Shown: positions 38,590-47,973 of the stretch, one piece after another
Layout: every line of letters begins with the position of its first letter
Numbering within the stretch: the first letter of the stretch is position 1
Origin: Streptomyces eurocidicus
GTDB taxonomy: Bacteria; Actinomycetota; Actinomycetes; Streptomycetales; Streptomycetaceae
NCBI RefSeq assembly: GCF_002891295.1
Contig: NZ_LGUI01000003.1
Span: forward strand, 744,001-808,000
DNA length: 64,000 nucleotides
Reading direction: 5' to 3'
Made by a program: the position numbers and the translations under genes
Notes under the pieces: model-generated
The model's input: only the letters and a program-made list of their open reading frames with translations
Database searches by the model: none
What the model was told of the DNA's origin: nothing

Positions 38590-39774
38590 ATGAGTTCCGC
38601 TTCCGCGCAGGGGGCCCACGGGGCCCACGCGGCCCCTACGCCGCACGGGGCCGCCCGTACGGCCGGACTGCGCCATGTCCTGATCCATCTCCTCACCCCC
38701 CTGCTGATGTGCGTCGGGATGGGGCTCGCCTACCTGGGCGCGTTCGCGACCCCGACGCCGCACGAGCTGCCCGTCGCGGTCGTCGGCAGCGGTGCCGCCC
38801 CGCAGGAGCTGGCGCGGAGCCTCGGCGAGAAGGCGGACGGCGCCCTGGACGTCCGTACCGTGGCCGGCCGGGACGAGGCGGTGCGGCGGCTCCGGAGCCA
38901 GGACGTCTTCGGCGCGTACGTGCCCGGTGACCGGGGGCGGGCGCCGGAGCTGCTGGTCGCCACCGCCGGCTCCGACACCACCGCCACGGCCGTGGAGAAG
39001 GTCTTCACCCGGGTCGCGGCGGCGCAGGGCGCCCCGCTGAAGGTGACGGACGTGGTGCCGGCCTCGAAGGACGACCCGACCGGGCAGGGCATCTTCTTCC
39101 TCCTGGTCGCGCTGAGCATCGGTTCGTACGCCTCGGTCGCGGTGCTCGGCGGGGCGGGGGCGGTGCTGCCGATGCGGCTGCGCGCCCTGCTGGCGGCCGG
39201 GACGTCTCTGGTGGTCAGCCTGATCGGGGTGGCCTTCGCGGGGCCCGTCTTCCATCTGGTCGACCACGGGCTGGCCGGGCTGTGGGGGCTGGCCTGGGTC
39301 TATTCGGCGGGCGTCCTGTTCGTCGGCGTCGGGCTGCACACCTTCCTCAAGCGGTGGACGACGCTCGGTGTGATGGTCCTCTTCGTGATGCTCAACTTCA
39401 CGAGCTCCGGCGGCGTCTTCCGGCCCGAGTTGCAGAACGGGTTCTTCGCGGGGCTGCACGCCTTCTGGAACGGCGCCGGGTTCGTGGAGGGCACGCGCAG
39501 CCTCGTCTACTTCGGCAGCGAGGGGCTGGGCGGGCACGTGACCACGCTGGTGCTGTGGCTGGTGCTCGGCGCGGCGGTCGTGGCCGTGGCGTGGGCCGTC
39601 GAGGCCGCGCGGGCACGGCGCGCTTCGGGCTCCGGGGCCGAGTCCGGCTCTGCGTCTGTCCCCGGGTCCGGCTCCGGGGCTGGTTCCGGGGTCGGTTCCG
39701 CTTCCGGTTCCGCCGAAGTCGGGCGGCGCGGAGGGGACATGGAGGAGGAGATGGAGGAAGCGGTCGGGGTCTGA
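38590..39774 (+). CDS. YhgE/Pip-like ABC-2-type membrane protein
   Basis: 394 residues: an N-terminal membrane helix (LIHLLTPLLMCVGMGLAYLGAF), an extracytoplasmic domain (about 55-170), then five hydrophobic segments and a polar Gly/Ser-repeat tail with an acidic end (GDMEEEMEEAVGV). This is the ABC-2/YhgE layout, though there is no ATPase gene nearby, and many such proteins are of unknown function. I start at the ATG at 38590 (GGAGGG upstream). Control by the divergent MarR protein suggests induction by a small molecule, perhaps exported. Confidence 0.7.
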   Translation: MSSASAQGAHGAHAAPTPHGAARTAGLRHVLIHLLTPLLMCVGMGLAYLGAFATPTPHELPVAVVGSGAAPQELARSLGEKADGALDVRTVAGRDEAVRRLRSQDVFGAYVPGDRGRAPELLVATAGSDTTATAVEKVFTRVAAAQGAPLKVTDVVPASKDDPTGQGIFFLLVALSIGSYASVAVLGGAGAVLPMRLRALLAAGTSLVVSLIGVAFAGPVFHLVDHGLAGLWGLAWVYSAGVLFVGVGLHTFLKRWTTLGVMVLFVMLNFTSSGGVFRPELQNGFFAGLHAFWNGAGFVEGTRSLVYFGSEGLGGHVTTLVLWLVLGAAVVAVAWAVEAARARRASGSGAESGSASVPGSGSGAGSGVGSASGSAEVGRRGGDMEEEMEEAVGV

Positions 39775-39841
39775 CCGCTGTCAGTGGCGGGCGGTAGCTT
39801 CGGAGAAGTCCGCGTGGGTGTGGAGGGGGAGGGGGAGCGCC

Positions 39842-41344
39842 ATGTCGCGACTGCCGTACGTGCCGGGGTTCGCGAGGCCGTCGGGGGGCGGCCTGCCGGA
39901 AGTTCCGGGAGTTTCAGGGCCTGCGGGAGCTCCGGGGGGCACGGGAGTCGAGGGGCTCACGGTTCCGGGGCTCACGGGGCTCGCGGGCGCGGGGTCCGCC
40001 GGGGCGGGCCTGTCGCCGAAGGCGGTGGGCAAGGCCCTGCGGGCCGCGGTGCCGCGCGCCGGGCACGCCGAGTGGGAGGCGGACGCGGGCCGGCCCGGGG
40101 CGGTCGAGATGGTCGAGGCGTCGAACGCCGGCCGGCTGCCGCGGCTGACGCCGATACGGGTGGGGCGGATGGCCGCCTCCCCCTTCGCCTTCCTGCGCGG
40201 CTCGGCCGGGCTGATGGGGCACGACCTGGTGCGCACGGCGGTGACCGGGATCGGCGCGCAGATATGCGGCGACGCCCACGCCGCGAACTTCGGGCTCTAC
40301 GGCGACGCCCGCGGCGGCATGGTCATCGACCTCAACGACTTCGACGAGACGCTGCACGGCCCCTGGGAGTGGGACCTGAAGCGGCTCGCGACCTCGCTGG
40401 TGCTCGCGGGGCGGGAGGCGGGCGCGGGCGAGGACACCTGCCGGGCGGCCGCCCGGGACGCCGTGGGCGCCTACCGGCGCACCATGCGGCTGCTGGCCCG
40501 GATGCCGGTGGCCGACGCGTGGAACGCCATCGCCGACGAGCGGCTCGTCACGCACGCCGACGCCCGGGAGCTGGTCGGCACGCTGGAGCGGGTCGAACAG
40601 AAGGCCCGCCGCAACACCAGCGCCCGCTTCGCCGCGAAGGCCACCGAGCAGGCGGACGGCGGGCTGCGGTTCCTGGACGCGCCGCCGGTGCTGAGCCGGG
40701 TGCCGGACGAGGAGGCGACGGCCGTCGCGATGGCCCTCCCCGGCTATCTGCGCACGCTGCCGGAGGAACTGCTGCCGCTGCTCGGGCGCTATGAGGTGCA
40801 GGACGTGGCGTTCCGGGTGGTGGGCACGGGGAGCGTGGGGCTGCGCTCGTATGTGGTGCTGCTCCTCGACCACCGGGGGGAGCCGCTGGTCCTCCAGGTG
40901 AAGGAGGCCCGGCCGTCGGTCCTGCTGCCCTACGCGGAGAAGGCCGGTTTCCCGCCTCCGGAGGCGGGTCACGAGGGGCGGCGCGTGGTCCTCGGGCAGA
41001 AGCGGATGCAGGTCGTCAGCGATGTGCTGCTCGGCTGGGCGACGGTCGAGGGGCGGCCGTACCAGGTGCGGCAGTTCCGTAACCGCAAGGGCAGCGTCGA
41101 CCCGGCGGCCCTGGCCACCGACGAGCTCGACGACTACGGGCGGATGACGGGCGCGCTGCTCGCCCGCGCGCACGCGCACAGCGCGGACCCCCGGGTGATA
41201 GCGGGGTACTGCGGGAAGTCGGCGGAGCTGGACGAGGCGGTCGCGAGGTTCGCGGCGGCCTACGCGGACCGGACGGAGAAGGACCACGGGGAGCTGGTGT
41301 CGGCGGTCCGGGGCGGGCGGCTGGCGGCGGAGGCGGGGGTCTAG
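39842..41344 (+). CDS. DUF2252 family protein
   Basis: 500 residues. The N-terminal 70 residues are Gly/Pro-rich and poorly ordered; the rest is the DUF2252 domain: SPFAFLRGSAGLM, a kinase-like QICGDAHAANFGLY and VIDLNDFDETLHGPWEWDLKRL, resembling the fold and motifs of aminoglycoside phosphotransferases (GDAHAANFG parallels the HGDLHxGN motif). FxGDxH-type conservation suggests a nucleotide-dependent phosphotransferase, but the substrate is unknown. GGGAG lies before the ATG. 67 bp separate it from the YhgE-like gene upstream. Confidence 0.82.
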   Translation: MSRLPYVPGFARPSGGGLPEVPGVSGPAGAPGGTGVEGLTVPGLTGLAGAGSAGAGLSPKAVGKALRAAVPRAGHAEWEADAGRPGAVEMVEASNAGRLPRLTPIRVGRMAASPFAFLRGSAGLMGHDLVRTAVTGIGAQICGDAHAANFGLYGDARGGMVIDLNDFDETLHGPWEWDLKRLATSLVLAGREAGAGEDTCRAAARDAVGAYRRTMRLLARMPVADAWNAIADERLVTHADARELVGTLERVEQKARRNTSARFAAKATEQADGGLRFLDAPPVLSRVPDEEATAVAMALPGYLRTLPEELLPLLGRYEVQDVAFRVVGTGSVGLRSYVVLLLDHRGEPLVLQVKEARPSVLLPYAEKAGFPPPEAGHEGRRVVLGQKRMQVVSDVLLGWATVEGRPYQVRQFRNRKGSVDPAALATDELDDYGRMTGALLARAHAHSADPRVIAGYCGKSAELDEAVARFAAAYADRTEKDHGELVSAVRGGRLAAEAGV

Positions 41345-41697
41345 GGCAGGGGCGGGGAGGCCAGGCTGCGGGGGCTGGGGCGCGGGGTTCGGGATCCGGG
41401 GGCTCGGGTCCAGGGGCTCGGATCGGGGGCGGATCTGGGGTGGGCGGATCGCGGGCGCTGGGGCGCGGGCCTTGGACCGGCAGGCCGAGATCCCGGGGGC
41501 GGACCGCGAGGTCTGGATCCGCCCCGGGCCGGTGGTGGCAACGGCGGCAGGACGGGGCGGGGCCCCGTGGGGGTGTGCCGTCGGGGTGCTGTCCGGCCCG
41601 GGGCGGGCGGGCGACGGCCGGAATGCGTGGGTCGGCGGTGCGGGTGGGAGCGGGGCGTGCCCGTGGGGCGCTCGGGAGCTCGTACGCTGGGCGGGTG
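41345..41697. other. spacer before the J-domain-like gene
   Basis: 353 bp of GC-rich, G-biased sequence with short imperfect repeats (GGGGCTCGGATC-like units near 41390-41430) and no credible gene. Confidence 0.5.
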
Positions 41698-42507
41698 ATG
41701 ACACCCGATGCCGAGCAGAGCCCGCCCGCGCGCGAACCGGGTACCGAACGCCTGGAACAGGCGGTGCGGACGGCCGAGCAGGCGCTGATCGAGTTCGAGA
41801 TCGCCGTGGAGACCTTCCGGGTGGAGGTGGAGAACTTCTCCCGCCTGCACCACCAGCGCCTCGGTCCGATGTACGCGCACCTGGACGAGCTGGAGGCCCG
41901 GATCGCGGAGGCCGTGGCGGCCCGCACCCAGGACCCGGAGGATCTCCGGAAGGCGCGGGAGGCGCGCGCCATGGCGCAGCCGCTGCCCGGGGTGGAGGAG
42001 CTGTTCGGCGGCTGGCTGGACTCGGACGGGCTGTCGCCCGAGGCCCAGGCGATGCTCACCGAGCAGCCGGTCCGGCCGCCGGAGCGGGTGCGGCCGAGCG
42101 ACGAGGCCCGCCGGGTGTTCCGCGAGCTGGTCCGCAAGGCCCATCCGGACCTGGCGCGGGACGAGGCGGAGCGGGTGCGCCGCGACGAGTTCATCGTGCG
42201 GGTCAACGCCGCGTACGCGGCCGGGAACGAGAAGCTGCTCCTGGAGCTGGCCGAGGAGTGGGCGGCGGGCCCGGTGCCCGCGGCGCTCCGCCCGAGCCGT
42301 GCCGAGGAGCTGTACGCCCGGCTGGAGTGGCTGGCCCGGCGCAAGGAAATGCTGTCGGCGCTGGCCGCGGAGCTGGAGGGCTCGGCGATCGGCTCGATGA
42401 TCAAGATGGCGCCGGACGACCCGGACGGCCTGCTGGCGGAGATCGCCGACGGGCTGCGTGCCCAGGTCGCCGAACGGGAGGCCCATCTGGCCTCGCTGTT
42501 CGGGTAG
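41698..42507 (+). CDS. J-domain-like protein of unknown function
   Basis: 269 residues. The N-terminal half is a coiled coil (about 20-85). The C-terminal half has an HPD-containing helix pair reading VFRELVRKAHPDLARDEAERVRRDEFIVRVNAAYAAGN, the pattern of a J-domain that stimulates DnaK/Hsp70. I chose the ATG at 41698, the first position with coding-like use; the frame extends upstream but is not protein-like. It lies 10 bp before the rhodanese gene. Function is inferred only from the HPD motif. Confidence 0.6.
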   Translation: MTPDAEQSPPAREPGTERLEQAVRTAEQALIEFEIAVETFRVEVENFSRLHHQRLGPMYAHLDELEARIAEAVAARTQDPEDLRKAREARAMAQPLPGVEELFGGWLDSDGLSPEAQAMLTEQPVRPPERVRPSDEARRVFRELVRKAHPDLARDEAERVRRDEFIVRVNAAYAAGNEKLLLELAEEWAAGPVPAALRPSRAEELYARLEWLARRKEMLSALAAELEGSAIGSMIKMAPDDPDGLLAEIADGLRAQVAEREAHLASLFG

Positions 42508-42517
42508 CGTCGGGGAC

Positions 42518-42865
42518 ATGCATTTCGGTTCTGGGGTTCCCACGGTCGGCGTCGACGCGCTCTCCTCCGACGACTTTCTGCTTGACGTCCGCGAGCAGGA
42601 CGAGTGGACGGCGGGGCATGCGGAGGGCGCGCTCCACATCCCGATGAGCGACTTCGTCGCCCGCTACGGCTCGCTGACGGAGCAGGCCCCCGAGGGCGGC
42701 CGGATCAACGTCATCTGCCGCTCGGGCGGCCGCTCCGCGCAGGTGACGGCCTACCTCGTCCAGCAGGGCCTGGACGCGGCGAACGTCGACGGCGGCATGC
42801 AGGCATGGGAGGCCCTGGGCCGCCCGGTCGTGGACGCCGAGGGCGCTCCCGGCACGGTGATCTAG
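42518..42865 (+). CDS. rhodanese-like sulfurtransferase domain protein
   Basis: A single rhodanese domain of 115 residues: DDFLLDVREQDEWTAGHAEGALHIP (substrate-binding helix), the active-site loop VICRSGGRSAQVT with the catalytic Cys near residue 69, and a C-terminal DGGMQAWEALGRPVV. One-domain rhodaneses transfer sulfane sulfur or act as persulfide sensors. The gene follows the J-domain-like gene at 10 bp. The Cys is present, so enzymatic activity is possible. Confidence 0.88.
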   Translation: MHFGSGVPTVGVDALSSDDFLLDVREQDEWTAGHAEGALHIPMSDFVARYGSLTEQAPEGGRINVICRSGGRSAQVTAYLVQQGLDAANVDGGMQAWEALGRPVVDAEGAPGTVI

Positions 42866-42990
42866 CCGGGGCCGGTGATCTGGCCGGGGTTCCGGCCGGA
42901 TCGTCGGCCGGGACGCCGGATGCGGTCGATCCCGGCCGGAGTTCCGGGCGGGGCTTCGGCCGGTGATCGGCCGGTTTCCCGGCCCGGTCC

Positions 42991-44199
42991 CTAGCCGAGG
43001 GGGTGGGCGGCGAGCAGGTCGCCCAGGGCCTCCTCGTGTGCCCCGGCGGAGCCCAGCGAGAGCTCCAACTGCTTGGCCCAGGCGTGGTACCGGTGCAGGG
43101 CGTAGGTGGTGTCCGCGCCGAAGCCGCCGTGCAGATGCTGTGCGGTCTGGACGATGCGGCGGACGCCTTCCGAAGCCCAGACCTTGGCGACGGCCAGGTC
43201 GGCGGCGACCGGGAGCGCACCGTCGGCCCCGGACTCCAGCCGCCACGCGGCCTGCCAGAGCGTGGCCTCCATCGCGCGCAGGTCGATGTAACGGTCGGCG
43301 GCCTGGACGGCCACGGCCTGGAACGTGGCGATCGGGAAGCCGAACTGCTCACGCTTGGCGGTGTACGCGCCCGTCATCCGTGAGACCGCCGTGCCGACGC
43401 CCAGGGCCAGGGCGCAGGTGCCGATGGTGAGCAGGCCGCGCAGCCGCTCCCAGGCCCCCGCAGTGGTGATCACCTCCTCGCCGGTGAGGCGTACGGAGTC
43501 GAGGTGGAGCTCGCCGTAGCGCTCGCCGTTGGTGGAGACCTGGTCGGCGAGGGTGACTCCGGGACGGTCGCGGGAAACGAACGCCAGGAGGGGGCCCTCC
43601 CCCCCTCCCCCACCCCTCCCCGCCCCACCTGCCGTATTCGGTTGTTCGTGCGCCGGTTCGGCGGGCTGCTCGAGCGTGCGCGCGGGCAGCAGTATCAGGT
43701 CGGTGCCTGCCGCCCAGGGCACTGCGGTCTGTACCCCGTCCAGGAGCCAGCCGCCGGGCTCGCCGGGTACCGGGCGGGCTGTGACGGCCAGTTCGGCCGG
43801 GTCGTGGCCGGTGCGGCCGCTGGAGGCGGCGGTGACGGTCAGCTCGCCACGGCCGATCAGGGGCAGCAGCCGGGCGGCCACCGGGCCACCTACCGCCGTC
43901 AGGGTGAGGGCGGCGGCGCCGGTCTCCAGCAACGGCACCCGGGCGAGGACCTGCCCGGCCTCCCTCAGCACCAGACACAGGGCGAGCGGGCCGAGACCCG
44001 CGCCCCCCTGCTCCGCCGGGCCGTACAGGCTCAGCAGATCCGCCGCGGCGAGCCGGCCCCACAGGGCCCGGTCGAAGTCCTCGGCCACCGCGCCACCGGT
44101 GAGGGCCGGGCTGGGGACGTCGTCGGGAGAGACCCCCGCGAAGACCGCCCCGGCCGCTTCCTCGGCGGCCCGCTGCTCCTCGGTGAAGGTGAAGTCCAC
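42991..44199 (-). CDS. acyl-CoA dehydrogenase (FadE-like)
   Basis: FAD-dependent dehydrogenase of an acyl-CoA thioester, 402 residues. The three-domain ACAD fold is visible: helical N-terminus, a middle domain with Gly-rich loop insertion near residues 187-202 (NTAGGAGRGGGGGEG), and the C-terminal helical domain with RMTGAYTAKREQFGFPIATFQAVAVQAADRY and QHLHGGFGADTTYALHRYH. The GTG at 44199 has AGGAGG. It lies downstream of paaE in the same direction, with a 157-bp gap that holds a KstR-type site, so it may be its own unit rather than part of paa. Confidence 0.9.
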   Translation of the reverse strand: MDFTFTEEQRAAEEAAGAVFAGVSPDDVPSPALTGGAVAEDFDRALWGRLAAADLLSLYGPAEQGGAGLGPLALCLVLREAGQVLARVPLLETGAAALTLTAVGGPVAARLLPLIGRGELTVTAASSGRTGHDPAELAVTARPVPGEPGGWLLDGVQTAVPWAAGTDLILLPARTLEQPAEPAHEQPNTAGGAGRGGGGGEGPLLAFVSRDRPGVTLADQVSTNGERYGELHLDSVRLTGEEVITTAGAWERLRGLLTIGTCALALGVGTAVSRMTGAYTAKREQFGFPIATFQAVAVQAADRYIDLRAMEATLWQAAWRLESGADGALPVAADLAVAKVWASEGVRRIVQTAQHLHGGFGADTTYALHRYHAWAKQLELSLGSAGAHEEALGDLLAAHPLG

Positions 44200-44260
44200 T
44201 GCCGTCCTCCTGCGAGCCGCTGCCCGGACTGCCGACGCTTGAACTGATGGAGCGTCAACT

Positions 44261-44274
44261 TAGAACAGGTTGCA
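44261..44274. promoter_or_regulatory. KstR-type operator upstream of the acyl-CoA dehydrogenase
   Basis: TAGAACAGGTTGCA matches TnnAACnnGTTnnA, the KstR motif of sterol and fatty-acyl catabolic genes in mycobacteria and rhodococci. It lies 62 bases upstream of the dehydrogenase start. A degenerate copy of its half-site (GGAACAGGTGG) lies at 44282-44292. Confidence 0.5.
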
Positions 44275-44356
44275 GGAATTTGGAACAGGTGGCGGCTCGG
44301 TGAAGAGCGGTACGTCGGAGGCGGAGGGTGGCCGGACGGCAGGCGCCGGCCTTCGT

Positions 44357-45448
44357 TCAGCGGTCGAAGTCCAGCTCCACCTCTTCCGTCGTCGGGTGCG
44401 ACTGGCAGGCCAGCACATATCCGGCCGCCACTTCCTCCGGCTCCAGGGCGAAATTCCGCTCCATCCGCACCTCGCCCTTGACCAGATAGGCCCGGCAGGT
44501 GCCACAGACGCCGCCCTTGCAGGCGTACGGCGCGTCGGCGCGGTTGCGCAGGACCGCCTCCAGCAGCGACTCCCCTTCCCGGACCGGCCAGCTGCCACCG
44601 CGCCCGTCCAGCTGCGCCGTCACCGTGCTGTGGGCCGGCGCGGGCACCGTTGCCATGGGTGCCTCGGCCGCGGGGGCCGTGGACTCGACGTGGAAGATCT
44701 CCTGGTGCACCCGGTCCCGGGGGACGCCCAGAGCGCTCAGCGCCCGCTCGGCCCCCTGCACCAGCCCGTGCGGGCCGCACAGATACCAGCCGTCGATCGC
44801 CTCCACCGGCAGCAGCGCCGGCAGCAGCCGCGTCAGCCGCTCCTCGTCCAGCCGGCCGGACGGCAGGCCCGCCTGCTGCTCCTCCCGGGAGAGGGTGTGC
44901 ACCAGCTGGAAGCGTTCGGGGTAGCGGTCCTTGAGATCGGCCACCTCCTCCAGGAACATCGCGGAAGCCGTGGTGCGGTCGCTGCGTATCAGGCAGAACC
45001 GGGCGTCCGGGATCCGGGCGAGCAGGGTCGAGGCGAGGGACAGGACGGGGGTGATCCCGCTGCCGCCGACGATCGCCGCGAAGTGCCCCGCACGGGGCTC
45101 CAGCACGAACCGGCCGACCGGCGTCATCACCTCCACGGTGTCCCCGACCGCCAGCTCCTTCAGGGCGTACGTGGAGAACACCCCGCCGTCGACCAGCCGC
45201 ACCCCGACCCGCAGCTCCGCCACCCCGGCGTCCTCAGGGGCGGGCGCGGGGCCGCAGAGGGAGTAGGTGCGCCGGATCTCGCCGTCCTGGGTACTGCGGC
45301 GGACCGAGATGTGCTGGCCCGGGGCGTAGCGATAGAGCTCACGGAGCTCCGGGGGCACGGCGAAGGTCAGGGCGACGGAGTCGTCGGTGAGGGCGTCGAC
45401 GGCGGTCACCCGCAGCGGGTGGAAGGCGCCATGGCGGGCCGCTGCCAT
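44357..45448 (-). CDS. paaE: phenylacetyl-CoA epoxidase reductase subunit PaaE
   Basis: Electron-transfer subunit of the PaaABCDE oxygenase, passing electrons from NADPH to the diiron site of PaaA. 363 residues: FAD/NAD(P)H oxidoreductase domains (PGQHISVRRS, VGGSGITPVLSLASTLL) and a C-terminal plant-type [2Fe-2S] ferredoxin with CKGGVCGTCRAYL and a fourth Cys in VLACQSHP. The ATG follows AAGGAG inside the paaD end. Last gene of the paaABCDE operon. Confidence 0.95.
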   Translation of the reverse strand: MAAARHGAFHPLRVTAVDALTDDSVALTFAVPPELRELYRYAPGQHISVRRSTQDGEIRRTYSLCGPAPAPEDAGVAELRVGVRLVDGGVFSTYALKELAVGDTVEVMTPVGRFVLEPRAGHFAAIVGGSGITPVLSLASTLLARIPDARFCLIRSDRTTASAMFLEEVADLKDRYPERFQLVHTLSREEQQAGLPSGRLDEERLTRLLPALLPVEAIDGWYLCGPHGLVQGAERALSALGVPRDRVHQEIFHVESTAPAAEAPMATVPAPAHSTVTAQLDGRGGSWPVREGESLLEAVLRNRADAPYACKGGVCGTCRAYLVKGEVRMERNFALEPEEVAAGYVLACQSHPTTEEVELDFDR

Positions 45449-45958
45449 CTACAACTCCTTGAAGTGGTCGAACGGTTCGCGGCATGCCTCGCAGCGGCGC
45501 AGGGCCTTGCAGGCGGTGGAGGAGAAGCGGCTGAGGAGGGTGGTGTCGGTGGATCCGCAGTGCGGGCAGCGGATGCCGAGGGACACCGGGACCGGGCCGC
45601 CCGGGTCGCTGACGCGCGGCGGCGCCACCCCGAACTCGGCCAGCTTGCGGCGGCCTTCGGGCGTGATGTCGTCCGTGGACCAGGCGGGGGCGAGGACCGT
45701 GCGGACCTCGACCTCGGGAATGCCCTCGTCACGCAGCACCCGCTCGATGTCCGCGGCCATCGCCTCGACGGCCGGACAGCCGGTGTACGTGGGGGTGAGC
45801 TCCACCTCGACCCGGCCGGGGCCGGACATCTGGAGGCCGCGCAGGACGCCCAGCTCCGCGAGGGTCACCACCGGGAGCTCCGGGTCGGGGACGGCGCCCG
45901 CCAGCTCCAGGAGCCTCTCCTCCAGGGGAGTGGGCAGCGGGGTCCGGGCCGTCACCAT
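45449..45958 (-). CDS. paaD: phenylacetate degradation protein PaaD
   Basis: 169 residues: a MIP18/DUF59 domain (LPVVTLAELGVLRGLQM and TPTYTGCPAVEAMAADI) followed by a C-terminal zinc-ribbon-like segment with CPHCGST and CKALRRCEAC. PaaD is needed for assembly of the epoxidase, probably its Fe-S or diiron centre. The ATG at 45958 lies within the paaC stop region (7-base overlap). The stop directly abuts paaE. Confidence 0.93.
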   Translation of the reverse strand: MVTARTPLPTPLEERLLELAGAVPDPELPVVTLAELGVLRGLQMSGPGRVEVELTPTYTGCPAVEAMAADIERVLRDEGIPEVEVRTVLAPAWSTDDITPEGRRKLAEFGVAPPRVSDPGGPVPVSLGIRCPHCGSTDTTLLSRFSSTACKALRRCEACREPFDHFKEL

Positions 45959-46701
45959 GACGCCCCCGGGTGGCTGCGGTGCAGGTGCTGCATCTCGGCG
46001 ATCATCCGGCCGAACGGCTCGGTGTGCAGGCCCTGGCGCCCGGCCCCGGCCGTCCACGCACCCGCCTGAGGGCCGGTGGGGAGCTCCAGGGTGGCCTGCC
46101 GGACCGTCTTGGTGATCAAGGTCAGCCAGGCGTCGCGCAGGGCCGTGACATCCACCTCCAGGCCCTCGACCGGCTCGAAGAGCTCGCCGGTGTAGCGCCA
46201 CAGGGCGTCAAGGGCGGTCTGCATCCGGCGATGGCTCTCCTCGGTCCCGTCACCGAGCCGAAGCGTCCAGTGCTCGGCGTGGTCGCGGTGGTAGGTGACC
46301 TCCTTGACGGCCTTGCCGGCCAGCGGGGCGAACGGGCCGTCCCCGGCGGCCAACCGGCCGAAGAGCAGCTCCTGGTACGTCGAGAAGAAGAGCTGGCGGG
46401 CGATGGTGTGGGCGAAGTCGCCATTGGGCTGCTCGACCAACTGGACGTTCCGGAAGGCGCGCTCCTCCCTGAGGTACGCAAGCTCGTCCTCGTCGCCGAC
46501 GAGGGAGAGGAGGAAACGGGCCTGGCCGAGGAGGTCCAGCGCGATATTGGTGAGCGCGACCTCCTCCTCCAGGACCGGGGCGTTCCCGGCCCACTCGGCC
46601 AGGCGGTGGGAGAGCACCAGGGCGTCGTCGCCGAGGGCCAGCGCCGCGGCCGCGGGGACCGCGCCGGCGGTGGCCGGGACGTGTGCGGGGGCCTGCTTCA
46701 C
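45952..46701 (-). CDS. paaC: phenylacetyl-CoA epoxidase structural subunit PaaC
   Basis: Non-catalytic partner of PaaA in the diiron epoxidase; it has the same ferritin-like helical fold but lacks the full set of metal ligands. 249 residues: LGDDALVLSHRLAEWAGNAPVLEEEVALTNIALDLLGQARFLL in two parts near the start, and EVTYHRDHAEHWTLRLGDGTEESHRRM later. The GTG at 46701 overlaps the paaB stop (GTGA). Confidence 0.94.
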   Translation of the reverse strand: MKQAPAHVPATAGAVPAAAALALGDDALVLSHRLAEWAGNAPVLEEEVALTNIALDLLGQARFLLSLVGDEDELAYLREERAFRNVQLVEQPNGDFAHTIARQLFFSTYQELLFGRLAAGDGPFAPLAGKAVKEVTYHRDHAEHWTLRLGDGTEESHRRMQTALDALWRYTGELFEPVEGLEVDVTALRDAWLTLITKTVRQATLELPTGPQAGAWTAGAGRQGLHTEPFGRMIAEMQHLHRSHPGASW

Positions 46702-46985
46702 AGGTGCCGCACCCCCTCCGGGATGTCGTAGAACGTGGGGTGGCGGTAGGGCTTGTCGGCGGCCGGCTCGAAGAAGGGGTCCTTCTCGTCCGGCGAGGAG
46801 GCGGTGATCGAGGCGGAGGGCACCACCCAGATCGAGACGCCTTCGGAGCGCCGGGTGTAGAGGTCCCGGGCGTTCCGCAGGGCCATCTCGGCGTCCGGTG
46901 CGTGCAGGCTTCCCGCGTGGGTGTGCGACAGACCTCGCCTGCTGCGCACGAACACCTCCCACAGCGGCCAATCGGTGCTGGTCAT
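46698..46985 (-). CDS. paaB: phenylacetyl-CoA epoxidase subunit PaaB
   Basis: Small structural subunit, 95 residues: [42 protein letters not shown], read in parts, is diagnostic. It joins PaaAC dimers into a larger complex. Overlaps paaA (ATGA) and paaC (GTGA) by 4 bases each, so the operon is tightly coupled. Confidence 0.95.
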   Translation of the reverse strand: MTSTDWPLWEVFVRSRRGLSHTHAGSLHAPDAEMALRNARDLYTRRSEGVSIWVVPSASITASSPDEKDPFFEPAADKPYRHPTFYDIPEGVRHL

Positions 46986-47944
46986 GCCCTTGCCTCCCCC
47001 TGGGTGTCACGGTGCTTCCCGGCGTATGCGGCGGCGGCCTCGCGCACCCACGCGCCGTCCTCGTGGGCCTGCCGCCGGCGGTTGATCCGCTGGTCGTTGC
47101 ACGGGCCGTTGCCACGCAGGACCGCGTGGAACTCGGCCCAGTCGATGGGGCCGAAGTCGTGGTGGCCGCGCTCCTCGTTCCACCGGAGGTCCGGGTCGGG
47201 GAGCGTGAGTCCGAGGGACTCCGCCTGCGGCACACAGATGTCCACGAACCGCTGGCGCAGTTCGTCGTTGGAGTGGCGCTTGATCTTCCAGGCCATGGAC
47301 TGGGCCGAGTGGGCCGACTCGTCGTCGGGCGGGCCGAACATCATCAGCGACGGCCACCACCAGCGGTCCACGGCGTCCTGCGCCATCGCGTGCTGTGCCT
47401 CGGTGCCCCGGCTCAGGGTGAGCAGCAGCTCGTAACCCTGGCGCTGGTGGAAGGACTCCTCCTTGCAGACCCGGACCATCGCACGGGCGTAGGGGCCGTA
47501 GGAGCAGCGGCACAGCGGGACCTGGTTGGTGATGGCCGCGCCGTCCACGAGCCAGCCGATGGCGCCGACGTCCGCCCAGGTCAGCGTGGGGTAGTTGAAG
47601 ATCGAGGAGTACTTCTGGCGGCCCGAGTGGAGCTTGTCGAGGAGCTCGTCGCGGCCGGTGCCCAGGGTCTCGGCGGCGCTGTAGAGATAGAGGCCGTGGC
47701 CCGCCTCGTCCTGCACCTTGGCCATCAGGATGGCCTTGCGCCGCAGCGAGGGGGCCCGGGTGATCCAGTTGGCCTCGGGCTGCATGCCGATGATCTCGCT
47801 GTGGGCGTGCTGCGCTATCTGCCGGACGAGTGAGGCGCGGTAGGCGTCGGGCATCCAGTCGCGTGGCTCGATGCGCTCGTCGGCGGCCACGGCGGCGTCG
47901 AACACCGCTTCGTACGACTCCGTGTCCGGCGCCATCGTCGTCAT
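46982..47944 (-). CDS. paaA: phenylacetyl-CoA epoxidase catalytic subunit PaaA
   Basis: Diiron-containing oxygenase subunit that converts phenylacetyl-CoA to the 1,2-epoxide. 320 residues: [38 protein letters not shown] and [16 protein letters not shown] carry the Glu/His metal ligands (EAGH and EESFH patterns). I start at the ATG at 47944 ([14 protein letters not shown]), with GAGAGG upstream; the longer frame is not family-like. First gene of the operon; a TetR-type palindrome (47978-47991) lies 34 bases upstream. Confidence 0.96.
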   Translation of the reverse strand: MTTMAPDTESYEAVFDAAVAADERIEPRDWMPDAYRASLVRQIAQHAHSEIIGMQPEANWITRAPSLRRKAILMAKVQDEAGHGLYLYSAAETLGTGRDELLDKLHSGRQKYSSIFNYPTLTWADVGAIGWLVDGAAITNQVPLCRCSYGPYARAMVRVCKEESFHQRQGYELLLTLSRGTEAQHAMAQDAVDRWWWPSLMMFGPPDDESAHSAQSMAWKIKRHSNDELRQRFVDICVPQAESLGLTLPDPDLRWNEERGHHDFGPIDWAEFHAVLRGNGPCNDQRINRRRQAHEDGAWVREAAAAYAGKHRDTQGEARA

Positions 47945-47973
47945 GGCATGCCCCTGCCTCTCGATTGCTCCCG

